A DNA stretch of 64,000 bases from Euglena gracilis (lineage: Eukaryota; Euglenida; Euglenophyceae; Euglenales), in contig CP154954.1 of assembly GCA_039621445.1 (NCBI GenBank), positions 50,509,847 to 50,573,846 of the forward strand, in the 5' to 3' direction. Position 1 is the first letter of the stretch, and every line of letters begins with the position of its first letter. The notes under the pieces are model-generated. The model was not told the origin of the DNA. It did not search any database and worked only from the letters and a program-made list of their open reading frames with translations. Shown one piece after another: positions 31,608 through 41,309 of the stretch. A program made the position numbers and the translations under genes.

Positions 31608-33143
31608 ATGCGCATCCCGGCCTTCTCCCACCCCTCACTGGGCCCCATGCCCAGCGATGGGACGCTGGGCGGTTCCTTGCCGCTGACCGGGGCAACGGGC
31701 GCGAAGCAACCCCCGCCAGCCCGGGAGGACAAGGCGGAGAACCGCCGCGTGTGCCTCGGCCAGAGTTTAGGGGGGTCCACTGGCTGGCCATTTTGCTTAC
31801 ACACTGGAAACAGCCTCTAACCAGACCCCCCACCTCCTGGGGGTGGGTCCGGGGTCCCCGATGGGAAACAATTTTTTTTAGTGTTTTTGGGGCCATGTTC
31901 CAAAAATTCCAAAAAAAATGGTCAAACATGGGTATTTTTGGCCAGGCTTGGGGTCCAAAAGAAGTTCTGGCATTCCGCACCTGGAGAATTTTTTCCTGGC
32001 TAGCCCTGCTGGTGGCCCCCCCCCCCCAGGGGTCACCACCCCCCCCCCCCCTTGTCGTTGACACAGCGTGTCGTTGGCACACACCCAGTGTCAACGACAC
32101 TTTTCTGGAACACTGCCCCCCCCCCAGTCGTACGACCACCCCTCATTTACGACCACCCCCCGGTCACAGGTTGCAGGTCATGGGGGTGTTATGACCACCC
32201 CCTCCCCCGGTCACAGGTTGCAGGTTGCGAAAAATTTAACACCACCTTACCTATGACCGCCACCTCATTTACAACCACCCCCCGGTCACCGGTTGCAGGT
32301 TATGGGGGTGTTATGACCCCCCCCCCCGGTCACAGGTTGCAGGAACCCGGTCATACGACTAGGGGGGGGGTACCTATTGAATCACAGTGACATTGACATG
32401 ACGTGTCGTTGACACGCCCCCCGTGTCAACGGCGCTCTCCTGGAAAATTGGCGTGTCAACGACAAGGGGGGGGGGAGGTAGGATTTCCACTTTCCAAATG
32501 ACCCGGGGTGCTGTGAAACCTAAAGCAACAGCCTCAAAGGGGGGGAATTGATTTCCACAATTTTTCCCGCAATTTCTGCAATCTTTTCGCTTTCCTCATT
32601 TTTTTCACATAAACCTGCGACAGAAGGCGAGATGAGTTTTGGCCACTTCTCAAACGTGTTACAAGGGAACCCAGGTGCTTTTTTTGTTATTTTGTTTCAA
32701 ATTTGCCAAAATTTGTCGAATTTAGAAAAATTGACAAATTTCCTTAGGGCCTTTTTTAGGGTTTTCCCCAATTTCTGCTGGAAAATAATTTCGATTTAGA
32801 AAATTTTTGCATTGGACCAGATTTTTTCCTGAGACCAATTTTTTCGGCAGTTTTTGCCGTTTTCGTATTTTTTTCACCACAGAAATTCCACATTTCCAGA
32901 TCACCATGTTCCCAAAATTACAAAAATTGTACTTTTGGACCTTTTTGTTTGAAAAAGAGTGTCAACAACGGCCCAAAATTTGCGCCACATTGCAAAATGG
33001 CAAAAATTTGTGAAATTATCTCAGTCGCCGTCAGCAAAAATGTTTACCCTCCTGATATCAATTTCCCTACAAGTTTCTGCCATTTTTTCGAAGCCCTGAA
33101 GCCTGGCCTCGACTACCTGAAGGGCCGCTGTGTGCGGCGGCAG
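31608..33143 (+). CDS. CCCH zinc-finger gene unit 3, exon A, interrupted inside zinc finger 1
   Basis: Coding pieces are 31608-31758 and 33112-33143, 61 codons together. The N-terminus reads MRIPAFSHPSLGPMPSDGTL, then GATGAKQPPPAREDKAENRR, then the finger half. A 1347-bp insert splits the finger after VCL, and GCCTCG is present at both borders (31753-31758, 33106-33111). Removing insert plus one copy restores CLDYLKGRCVRRQ. The third Arg is Gln here, as in unit 4. If the insert is not spliced, the protein would end within it and lack finger 1. Confidence 0.75.
32039..32478. mobile_element. TTGTCGTTGACAC TIR element, host of a nested element
   Basis: A C run and TTGTCGTTGACAC at the left face GTGTCAACGACAA and a G run at the right. 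Inside are more inverted CGTGTCGTTGACACG copies. The same family is at 50503-50684 without the nested insert, which identifies the pre-insertion sequence CACTACCCATTG. Confidence 0.7.
32116..32370. mobile_element. C/G-run TIR element nested in the TTGTCGTTGACAC element
   Basis: TIR CCAGTCGTACGACC with the complement GGTCATACGACTAGG. It splits CACTAC|CCATTG as known from 50560-50590. The flank is TG on the left and TA on the right, so the target was TA. Same family as 9715-10094. Confidence 0.75.
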
Positions 33144-33598
33144 CCTGACCCCGCCTACCTTGCCTCCCCCACTCCCCGCTCCTGTGGTCACACGTGCTTC
33201 GCTCAATAACGTCTCATTCCCACACCATTCTCGTGCTCCAGGGATTTCCTCAGCGGTAGTTTTTCCACAGGTGACCCCACCCCGGGGGGGGGGGGAGAGG
33301 GTCCCACACAGTTTCCCCAGCCAGCAGCTTCCAGCCAGGCTGCTGACCCCCCCTCCTTGGGGAGGGGGTGTGCTGAAATAAATTTTGGGCCAGCCTGGCA
33401 CACTGGCACAGATGGGCTGAGCACGCAAAATCCTGGTGCAAAGCGCCGAAAGGCATTTGGAAAAATCCAACGCAACCACAAAGTCGTATTTTTGAAGGGT
33501 TTCTGGGGATTTCGCCTCCAAGTGTTGGCTGCAGAATTCCAACTCGGCTGGTCTTGGCAGCATTTGTGTTCACCGGCGTTTATTTGAATCCCAACGTA

Positions 33599-33755
33599 GC
33601 ACTGCCCAGTGTGGAGATAACACCAACAGCAATGCAAGGAGGGGTTTTCTGAAGAAGCCGGGGGCAGGGGGGAGGGTCCCTCCCCCCTGCCCCCGGCTTC
33701 TTCGGAAAACCCCTCCTTGCATTGCTGCTTGTGTTGTGTCCACACTGGGCAGTGC
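33599..33755. mobile_element. 157-bp near-perfect palindrome at a TA site
   Basis: GCACTGCCCAGTGTGGA at the left faces TCCACACTGGGCAGTGC at the right, and the arms stay complementary to the centre near 33677, with a few mismatches in the TTGTGTTGTG part. TA lies at 33597-33598 and 33756-33757. It resembles a MITE made only of two TIRs of about 75 bp. Confidence 0.75.
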
Positions 33756-33757
33756 TA

Positions 33758-34412
33758 CCCCCCCTCCCCTTTGTCCAACGACCACCCCTTTATAATGACC
33801 ACCCCCCGGTCACAGATTGCAGGTAACGGGGGGCGTACGACCCCCCCCCCCCCCCCTGGTCATAGGTTGCAGGTTGCAAAAAAATTTTTGACGGTTTTAC
33901 CAAGCGGTAGATTTCCCACCTCCCCCGCTACAGGATTTTTTCTGCTATGTTCCGCCCCCCGGCAACGTCAGAGCCAGATCCCAAAAAGGTGGTGTTGTTT
34001 GCAAAAGCAACATGTGGAATTTGGGGTTTGGCACACGTTTTCAACGGGAACCTTCACCTCACAAAGGATCTGATCGATGGGGATTTTATCCTGAAAATTG
34101 TTGTATCACCGGAAGAAAGGCTTCTATACCGTGCCCGCGGAATAGTGCGTGCCCCGCACCCCTTCGGTGTAGCATTTGCACAGCAGCCAGAATACCACAA
34201 CAGCTATCGTTCATGACACCCCCTCAGGAGCAGCCGCTGTGTTTGGGCTTACCTTCTTTATGAATTTTTCCCGCTTTTCGCTGTGCGTGAGTCTTTGCCC
34301 CCTTTATAATGACCACCCCCCGGTCACAGGTTGCAGGTGATGGGGGCGTACGACCACCCCCCTTGGTCATAGGTTGCAGGTAAATGGTCGTTGGACAAAG
34401 GGAGGGGGGGGG
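33758..34412. mobile_element. CCTTTGTCCAACGACC TIR element at a TA site
   Basis: The left CCCCTTTGTCCAACGACC faces GGTCGTTGGACAAAGG at the right, with C and G runs outside. TA lies on both sides (33756-33757 and 34413-34414), and the left TA is also the right TA of the palindrome. Both ends carry CGGTCACAGGTTGCAGG units like those of the 9715-10094 family. The interior carries an ORF. A possible end fragment (three TTGTCCAACGACC units) is at 63838-63886. Confidence 0.7.
33947..34216 (+). CDS. 89-codon ORF carried by a TIR element
   Basis: From ATG at 33947 to TGA at 34214-34216. The protein has normal composition: DPKKVVLFAKATCGIWGLAH, then a segment with Lys-Asp-Leu-Ile-Asp-Gly-Asp, then a stretch ending in His-Asn-Ser-Tyr-Arg-Ser. 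I do not recognise it. Because the TIR element surrounds it, it is either the element's own short protein or a captured host exon. Confidence 0.45.
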   Translation: MFRPPATSEPDPKKVVLFAKATCGIWGLAHVFNGNLHLTKDLIDGDFILKIVVSPEERLLYRARGIVRAPHPFGVAFAQQPEYHNSYRS

Positions 34413-34486
34413 TACGTTGGGATTCAAATACCTCCATATGGACACCATTGCCGGGAGCAGAGGCAAGGCGGGGGCAGTCCCCCCGG

Positions 34487-34636
34487 TGCCGGTTCCCCCA
34501 CCCGGACCTCTCGGACTACCGGCAGCTGTCCGGGGCGGTGCAGGCCCAGGCCGGCCGGCAGGTGTGTGAGGTGTGGGCCATGACGGGGCAGTGCAAGTTC
34601 GGCGGGAAGTGCAGCAAGCTGCACCCCGGCCAGGGG
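34487..34636 (+). CDS. CCCH zinc-finger gene unit 3, exon B (uninterrupted)
   Basis: Completes finger 1 (CRFPHPDLS) and encodes the shared linker and finger 2 with KFGGK. It differs from unit 5 by a few silent or conservative changes (Glu for Asp after the first Cys of finger 2). The conserved CAGGGGCCTCC after the His is the start of intron B-C. Confidence 0.87.
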
Positions 34637-34895
34637 CCTCCCTGTCGTTACCTCGGCAGTCGCCACACTGTCGTGCTTTGAGAGGGAATGCAGTCACCCC
34701 TTCTCCCAGCTTATGTGAACGCTTCGACTTTTGCTTTTTTCGGTTCAGCTGCCCTCCCCCCCCCGTTCAGCAACAAGGCTTGTCCAATGACCTTCCCCTG
34801 GTCAGACCTTTTTGGATACTATGCTTGGGCAGAGTTGTGCGAATAAATTTTTGCATTTTTCCTTCAGCATTAGAGAGACACAGTGATTTGCTGAG

Positions 34896-35168
34896 ATGCC
34901 CTCTTTTCCAAAGAGTGTTTCACATGTGAACATGGTATTGCCACACAATTTCCCATCCAATGTGCCCCATGAGGTTTGTCTTTTGTGTTTCCACACCGGT
35001 CAATTCAAAATGCAGTGTTTGCTTTTGATTGTCTTTTTTTGTTGCGTTTTTTTTTTAATGCAACGTCAAAACGGCGGCGGAACATGCAACGGCAACGGCC
35101 CTCTGATCTTGCAAGTTGACAGGAAAGTCGCAATAATGTCCAAAAATGGTAAAGTCACAGTAAAATGA
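34896..35168 (+). CDS. Cys-containing ORF in intron B-C of unit 3
   Basis: A 90-codon frame with HEVCLLCFHTGQFKMQC, a CX2C plus a later Cys, then a hydrophobic stretch, then VDRKVAIMSKNGKVTVK. An overlapping frame also has CFTCEHG. The hydrophobic part derives from a T run and is suspect. It could be a captured exon fragment; not recognised. Confidence 0.25.
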   Translation: MPSFPKSVSHVNMVLPHNFPSNVPHEVCLLCFHTGQFKMQCLLLIVFFCCVFFLMQRQNGGGTCNGNGPLILQVDRKVAIMSKNGKVTVK

Positions 35169-35439
35169 CTGAAACAGCAAAAAAAAGAAGAAAGCTGCGA
35201 GAAAAAAAACATAATGCATTTCACCCAAAGTGGCCAGAAATGACAAAATTGGCCTATAATTGGTCAAAAAGGGCCAAAAAAAGGGCCCAAAAATAGCCAA
35301 AAATGACCATACATCCATGCATCCCCAACTTGCCAACTTGCCCCCCCCCCCGCTCTGGCGACCCCCCGATCCGAGACCAGCATAAATGTGTGTTGGAGGC
35401 TTTGGCATAGAGTTCATTTTCCCCCATGGAACAGTCCCC

Positions 35440-35541
35440 TCCCGATCAGAGAGCCCTGCTCGCTACGTCATCTCCGAAGCCACTCCGCCGGCGCCGGCTG
35501 CCCCGCGTCCCCTCTCCGCCCCCCTGCGGTCTCTGTCATGA
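35440..35541 (+). CDS. CCCH gene unit 3, exon C
   Basis: The frame reads SPARYVISEATPPAPAAPRP and then LSAPLRSLS before TGA at 35539-35541, so the exon must end earlier. PARYVI aligns with PARYVV of units 2 and 4. DNA similarity to unit 2 includes CCCCTCTCCGCCC, after which the copies diverge. Confidence 0.6.
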   Translation, partial: SRSESPARYVISEATPPAPAAPRPLSAPLRSLS

Positions 35542-35870
35542 GGCATTGCCGTGTCGCGGTTCTGGCGCCGCTGGGTGGGTCCGCTTTGGCCTGCACGCGC
35601 TTTCAACGTCCCATTGGCCGATGAGACTCTGTCCACCCCGGCGTGGTGCCGCAGGGCAACCTGGGTACACGGGGCTTCGGCGCATTTGCCGTCTTAACGA
35701 ATTCTCCTTTGCGTTGATTCAATGTGTTGGCACCGCTGTTGCGCTGTTGCTCTGACGGTCCAGCTGCAATGGCTCCAGCATTCCAAACAAACTGCAGGAC
35801 ACAGAAGGCTTCCCCGGGTGTTTCTCAGCGAAAGGTACCAATCCAAAGAAAAGGTACCAATCCTTTCACT

Positions 35871-36480
35871 GGGCAGCCGCAGGGGTTGGGTGCCAGCCAA
35901 CGGCAGGGGGGCGCCCCCGAACCCTGCCTCCTCGGGGGACTCCAGCAAGCGGCCGGGGTCCCCCCCTACCCCGGAGGCCCTCGGCAGCCCGGCGTTGGCC
36001 CGGTCCCCGTTGGCCGCCGCTCCCCGGGAGCCCTGGCCAGGCATATTTTTTTTAGGCGAATAAATTTCAAATTTTATGGCATTTTTTTCCATTTTTTTTT
36101 GATATTTTTACTTCCCAATTACGACCCAAAGGGCCAACCCGATACCAAAGGGGTCCAACTTCAGAAAACTCGAAAACTTTTTTTTCGAGTTCACGTAAAT
36201 GGAAAAGTTCCCAGCGATTGCAGAAAAAATTTGTTGTGCAACTTCATTTTGCTCAAAATTTGAAATGTTTGCCGGAGTTTTATTGAGGGTTTTAAAGGGT
36301 TTTTTTTCAAAGGGTTTTATAGGGTGCATTAGGGGTTTTTTTTTACAGCTTTTTGTGCAACTTTTTAAGCATTTTAAGGTTTTTTTTTAAGGCTTTCAAT
36401 GGTGCCTTAAAAAACAATGCCTGGCCCTGGCCAGCGGACCCAGTGGTCAAGTCGGGTCGCTGCCCAGGCGTTGACGGAAG
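35871..36480 (+). CDS. CCCH gene unit 3, exon D, interrupted by an 8-bp-duplication element
   Basis: Coding pieces are 35871-36037 and 36432-36480. They join to REPWPADPVVKSGRCPGVDG, matching unit 2 (REPWPADPVVRSGRCPGVDG), once 386 bp plus one 8-bp copy are removed. Upstream the frame reads ANGRGAPPNPASSGDSSKRP. The removed length is not a multiple of 3, so the match after the gap is strong evidence for precise insertion. Confidence 0.72.
36038..36423. mobile_element. hAT-like element in exon D of unit 3
   Basis: Starts CAGGCATATTTTTTTTAGGC and ends GCCTTAAAAAACAATGCCTG. Exact GCCCTGGC flanks at 36030-36037 and 36424-36431. The interior has GGGTTTTATAGGG-like and TTTTAAGG repeats. Same ends as the 2.2-kb element at 4945-7183. 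Confidence 0.85.
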
Positions 36481-36863
36481 GAACGCCTGCTATTCCTGAA
36501 TGTTGTGGCTGTGTGTGATTTTTTTTACCAGTCAGTGATGGTGTGGTGTGGTGCTGTGATGGAGAGGTCGGCAGTTTTGTCTGTGGAGATACCGAGGTAT
36601 GGTGTGCGGTACACCGTGCACACCATGCACACCGTGCAGCTTTCAATGTGTGTCTGAATGCGGGTGTTGTGTGTGGTTTGCTTGTGTTCATGCATGCGTG
36701 CGTGCTTGTGTGTGTTCATGTGATTTCTGGGTTGGCATTCAATTTTGAGACTGGGAAGCAATAAGGAGTTGGGATTGCAAAAAAGACACCCATTGCTGGC
36801 CCAGAACACGTGCCCAGGTATTTTGCTGACTCTGGCCATGGCAAAGACGCTGTGCCGTGTCAG

Positions 36864-37034
36864 TCAAACCCTGGCCTCGCCCACCAGCCCACGTCTTCCC
36901 GTTCAGCCTGCGGTCCACCCCAGCCCGCCCCCGGGACCCCACCGAGGACCGGCCTGCCACGCCGCCCCCGGAGAGTGCCACCCCGGCCCCTCCGGCGTTG
37001 GCGGCGCTGGAGGCGGACCTCTCCAGCCCAGCGA
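36864..37034 (+). CDS. CCCH gene unit 3, exon E
   Basis: The frame reads VKPWPRPPAHVFPFSLRST, then PARPRDPTEDRPATPPPES, then PPALAALEADLSSPA. Very close to unit 2. CAG precedes it. Silent changes relative to unit 2 support the frame. Confidence 0.78.
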
Positions 37035-37199
37035 GCCACAGGAATTGCCTGCAATGTGCTGTGTGGAGCATAAATTGTCTACACCTCAACTTGTGTGGGT
37101 CATACCCAGCCCCATGCCCCAAAGTCGCTGCCAGCCAATTGTGTGCACACTGGGACGGCACCGCCCCCAGCCCAGGGTTTGATATAAGGAGGGCGTACA

Positions 37200-37570
37200 T
37201 GGTTTAGGTTGGGGGGTGTCCCCCCCACCCCCCTCCCTCCTGGCCCGCAGAGGCGGGTCCGGACCCCCCCCCCCCCACCTGCCAGGGGGGTCCGGACCGA
37301 CCCTCGGGGGGGTTCCCGGGACCCCCCCCAAAAAGGGTCAATTTTTTCCTCCGGCGCTTCGCGCCGAATTTTTTTTTCCATTTTTGGCACATTTTTGCCC
37401 AAAAAGTGCCCAAAATGGCACTTTTGGTCGTTTTGGGTGGTCAAAAATTTTCGGCCCGGCGCTTCGCGCCAGGCCGAAATTCGGCCACCCTGACCGCGCA
37501 CCTGTTTAGGTGGGGGGGGTGTCCCCCCCCCCCCCCCCCCCCTCCTGGCCCGCAGGGGGGGTCCAGACCA
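37200..37570. repeat. C/G-run modules with CCGGCGCTTCGCGCC hairpin
   Basis: Two adjacent copies of a module: C-run and G-run blocks, GGTCCGGACC-type palindromes and the hairpin CGGCGCTTCGCGCCG (37351, 37456), followed by CCAAAATGGC text. The module recurs near 187, 5310, 16443, 19440, 27635, 51853, 54812 and 56350. The stem is kept while the loop and bases vary. Confidence 0.65.
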
Positions 37571-37574
37571 CCCC

Positions 37575-39330
37575 CCTCCACCTGTCCTTATATCGAACCC
37601 TGCCCCAGCCTCTCTGCTGTTTTGCACCCTGCAAAATTGAGACCAGTCCCGGGGAGAATTGGTAACCGCTATATTTCCTCATTTTCCGCAATCCTCTGCA
37701 TTTTCCCCGCATTTTTCCGCATTTTTTCCCCCTTTCTCAGCAATTTTTTCGCATGGACCAAAAATGGGAGGTGAAGTGAGTTCCAGTCATTTTTGGACGT
37801 TTCACAAGGGAACCCAGGTGTTTTTTTATTTGTTGCCAAAGTTAGCCAAATTTGACAAATTTAGGCAAATTTTGGCAACTTCTGGCCTTTTTGTATGCTT
37901 TTTCCCCTCCAGTTTCTTGGAAATAATTTTGATTTCGAGAATTTCTGCATCTTGGACCATATTTTTTTTGCCTTAGGCCAAACTTTTCGTCGTTTTTTTT
38001 GTCATTTTCGGATTTTTTTCTGGCCAACAAAATTTATATTTCTAAATTAGCGTGTTCCCAAAATTACAAAATCATGCTTTGGGGATGTTTTTGTTTGAAT
38101 GAAGTGTGAGCACTGGCACCACAGCACAGACCGCAACCCCCCCCAGGGACTTTTGGTATTGAGGTAGGTGGTGGGCAAGTTTGATGATGTCGGGTGATGC
38201 AGGGCAATGCACGGTGATGCAGGGCGATGCAGGGCGACGCGGAGATTTTTTTGGCTGTTGTTCGACTTGTTTCCACCCACTTTGGCCGCTTTTGGAGGTT
38301 GTTTGCCACTTTTTTGCCACCTTTGGCCAATTTATGTAGCTTTTGGCCCCTTTTGGCCCCTTTTGACCTATTTTTGGCCATTTTTGGCTGTTCATTTTCT
38401 TCTGGTCTTGGGCCATTTTCTCCTGTGATCCATTTGTGGTCATTTTTTTGGCTATTTCAAACCACTATTGGCGTTTTTTTTGGTCCATTTTGACGATATT
38501 TGACCATTTTGCACCACTTTGTGTGTGGTGGAGCAGATGTCTGGATACGGGATGGGTGTGCAGTTATTGGGGCCAGGGCTGTACGGGGATCCCCCCAACC
38601 CCATGGGTGGTACGTGAAGGGGTGGACCCCCCCACCAAGCCTTCCTGTACACAAGGAACCACTTTTTTAGTTCAAAATTTTCCTTCGGCACCGAATGCTG
38701 TGTGTGGGTGGGGGGGTCAACCCCCCGTACCTCCTAGAGGGGTGGGGTTGACCCCCACCAGGCCATCCCGTACCGGAGCGGATGCAGGGATGCAGGTAAG
38801 GCGACTGTTGGAGTGGGGTGGGGAAATGCCTTTATGCCCTTACTTGAGCGAATGAGGGAATGTGGGTGCGGCCACTGACGCGGGGATGCGGGCATGTGAC
38901 CGAAGGTGCTTGGGGGCGAGGAGGTCCTGACCCCCCCCCCCCGATGTTGGGAGTGGTCGTCTGACCCCCACACCCTTCCAAAAGCAGTGAAAAAGAATCT
39001 GCAGGAAGCACCAACAATGATTTTCCCCCTCGCTTTTCAGTGGATTGAACATTTTTTTGATTTTTTTTCCCACATGAAAAACATTCAAGGAAGTCATAAA
39101 CAGAGCAGTTTGGGTGTGTGTTTTATTTTCAAATAAAATTTTAGGTTCAATGGTTAGTTAGGTTTGAATGCATACGCATGCTTTTATACGTCTAATCCCA
39201 ACAATTTCGGCCCAGTATCCATGACTCTGAACGGCCATAGAAAGCCCCTAACAGGTTCGAGGTACTCCCCACCCGTGTGAGGGGGTCCCCCCCACTCAGG
39301 GGTCCCCACACATCCTTGCCCCCCCCCCCC
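37575..39330. other. Intron E-F of unit 3
   Basis: AT-rich part (37660-38040) similar to 10370-10750 and 32540-33060, then a GATGCAGGGC repeat (38190-38240), a TTTTGGCC-rich core and C/G-run modules. No supportable coding sequence. Confidence 0.4.
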
Positions 39331-39350
39331 ATCCCCAATGACGCCGTCGG

Positions 39351-39488
39351 GGTCGCTGCCCCCAAGCCCGCACTGCCCTCCAGGGCTGTTCCCTGCCAAC
39401 TCCCCCCGCCCCCGCCCCCTCCGCCCAGCTGTTCGCCCCCCACCCTCTGCTGGATTTGCTGCGCAGCCTCAACGTCGCTGCCTGCTGA
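39351..39488 (+). CDS. CCCH gene unit 3, exon F (C-terminus and stop)
   Basis: The frame reads GRCPQARTALQGCSLPTPPA and ends HPLLDLLRSLNVAAC plus TGA at 39486-39488. Against unit 2 it has only a few changes over 140 bp, so recent duplication or gene conversion between units 2 and 3 is likely. Confidence 0.8.
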   Translation, partial: GRCPQARTALQGCSLPTPPAPAPSAQLFAPHPLLDLLRSLNVAAC

Positions 39489-40171
39489 TCCTCAGCGAGC
39501 CCTAAAATTGACTCAGAACTGGAGTTGGCGTTGCGGATGAACGCCCTGCCCAAGGGACTGACGGCAGAGGGTGTTTTCCTTTTGTCCCAGACGACTTTTT
39601 GGGGGGGGGGGCCCTCTTGAGGCTCAACATGAAATTCTGGAGAATTGGCCAAAAAAATGGCCGTAACTCGGGACAGAGTTGCGCGGAAAATACTGTTAGA
39701 TAGGACACTTTAAGGGCTTTGATTTGTTCTCCTGACATTTACTCTGATTCCCCTCCTTTTTTTAGAAGTTTCAGAAAAATTGATTTTTTTTGCCCAAAAA
39801 AAAACGGCCGAAATTTTCGGCGACCGAAAACTGGAGGTAGGAGGGGAGTCCCCCCCCCCCAGTTTTGGAAGGGGGTCCCCCCACCCCCCCCCCAAGGTTC
39901 CCATGCAACCTTGGTGGACCCCCCCCCCCAACAAAAAACGTTGACTGCAAAAAAGCCTGAATTTTTTCGCAGTCAGCTTTTCACCCTTGTCTAAGCAGCA
40001 CCTTCTTGGTTCTGACCCATATTTTGGCGAAATAATCTCTGCCTTTTGTCTTTTCCTTTCTTTTCCGGTGCTCAAACAAGGGAGGGTGCTTTTAATATCT
40101 TGTTGGTGCCTTCAAGTCGAACAGCGCTGAAGGATTTTTTCTTTCTTTGACAAAATTGCCAGATTCTTCCT

Positions 40172-40516
40172 TTAGTCACGTTGCCCCCCCCCCTCTCTGA
40201 GCACCTGGCTCTCAACAAGCAACATAGAAGCAGCCTGGTCCTTATCCCCCTCCACCATCTCAGCACCTGGTTCTGGCTCATATTTTGACCAAGAAACCTT
40301 CGTTCTAACCCATCTTTCCCGGTTCTGGACAAAAGGGGTGGACGTGGGTGAGCTTTGGCCGGGGTGTGCGGAAGCGTGCTCATGAAGCGCCACATCGTCG
40401 GCCTTTTGCTCGAGACCCGCATGTATGCGGTGGTGATTCTCTGTCTCTTGCATCTCATTACCTAACCCCAGGTCTGGCGCATGGGATCTCTTGGACATGC
40501 TTTCCCGCCCTCCCAA
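40172..40516 (-). CDS. 114-codon minus-strand ORF, unknown
   Basis: Starts MGGRESMSKRSHAPDLGLGN and runs through a His/Glu-rich middle (LEQKADDVALHEHASAH) to an acidic tail. Composition is soluble-protein-like and free of low complexity, unusual in this window. The KRSH...LGL part recurs at 26040-26276 on the same strand, in the equivalent spacer of unit 2. No family recognised. If real, it is transcribed against the array. Confidence 0.45.
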   Translation of the reverse strand: MGGRESMSKRSHAPDLGLGNEMQETENHHRIHAGLEQKADDVALHEHASAHPGQSSPTSTPFVQNRERWVRTKVSWSKYEPEPGAEMVEGDKDQAASMLLVESQVLREGGGQRD

Positions 40517-41309
40517 GCCGAAACACCCCCTGGGTGCTGTCTGTCTGCCTCCTTGCCTGCCTGTTTGTTCATTTGTCCTTTTGCCTGAAAATGTCCTACA
40601 GTAGGAATTATTATATAAATTTTAATTCACTTTTTAATATGGTTTAATAGGGTTTTTTTTAAATAGGGTTTTCACTCTGGGGCCTCTTAGATACGCCAAC
40701 CTCTTCACGGGCGGGGGGTTGTCATATGTCCACTTTTATGCCACATTTCTTTGCCTCGAAATGCTTTAGTCCAAAATGGCTCCTTTCTGGTGAAGGATTG
40801 TGACTATGACACACATTACACATTAACATAACAAATATTAAAATGAAAAAATAATTGAAAGGAATGTAATATAAATGAATAATATAATATAAATAATAAA
40901 GCAACATAATGTAACGTAATGGCATGATATTATATACATATAATTATAAAAACGTAATACATAAAATACCTCCCCCTCAGGGAAACTGTCATGATCCCGC
41001 CCCGGAAACTGTCATGGCCTGGTACTGGCCAACCTGTCATGATAAGAAGTTGTCAGGGTCCCAACCAGTTCGGTGACAATTTCCCGGGGAGCGGTAGGTA
41101 TGTTACTGCATTGAACGTCTGCAAACATGGCAAACATGTCCCTGGGAGGCTTTATATTTGGTGGGGGGCGTAATTTATGGGGAGCATTCCAGCGGGATGA
41201 GGATGAACAGCCCACTCTCAGCAACCATGGGGTGAGCCCATCTCTGTTCAGTTTCAACAATTTCCAGCTGTGGCTGACGCCAGCTGGGGGGGAGGGGGGA
41301 GGGGCAAAC

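Larger units (their letters stand above)
31759..33105. mobile_element. Insert in exon A of unit 3 with complementary ends
   Basis: The 5' end CAGAGTTTAGGG and the 3' end CCCTGAAGCCTG pair at about 9 of 12 positions. Flanks duplicate GCCTCG. It contains two further elements, one inside the other (32039-32478 and 32116-32370), and AT-rich sequence after 32500 that resembles 10370-10750 and 37660-38040. Other units lack it. Confidence 0.6.
33144..34486 (+). other. Intron A-B of unit 3 with a nest of inverted repeats
   Basis: About 1.34 kb. The start CCTGACCCCGCCT pairs with the end AAGGCGGGGGCAG at all but one or two positions. The middle holds an outer inverted repeat (ATTTGAATCCCAACG at 33583-33597 and its complement at 34414-34428), a 157-bp palindrome and a 655-bp TIR element. 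So the intron gained its length by nested insertion. Confidence 0.6.
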
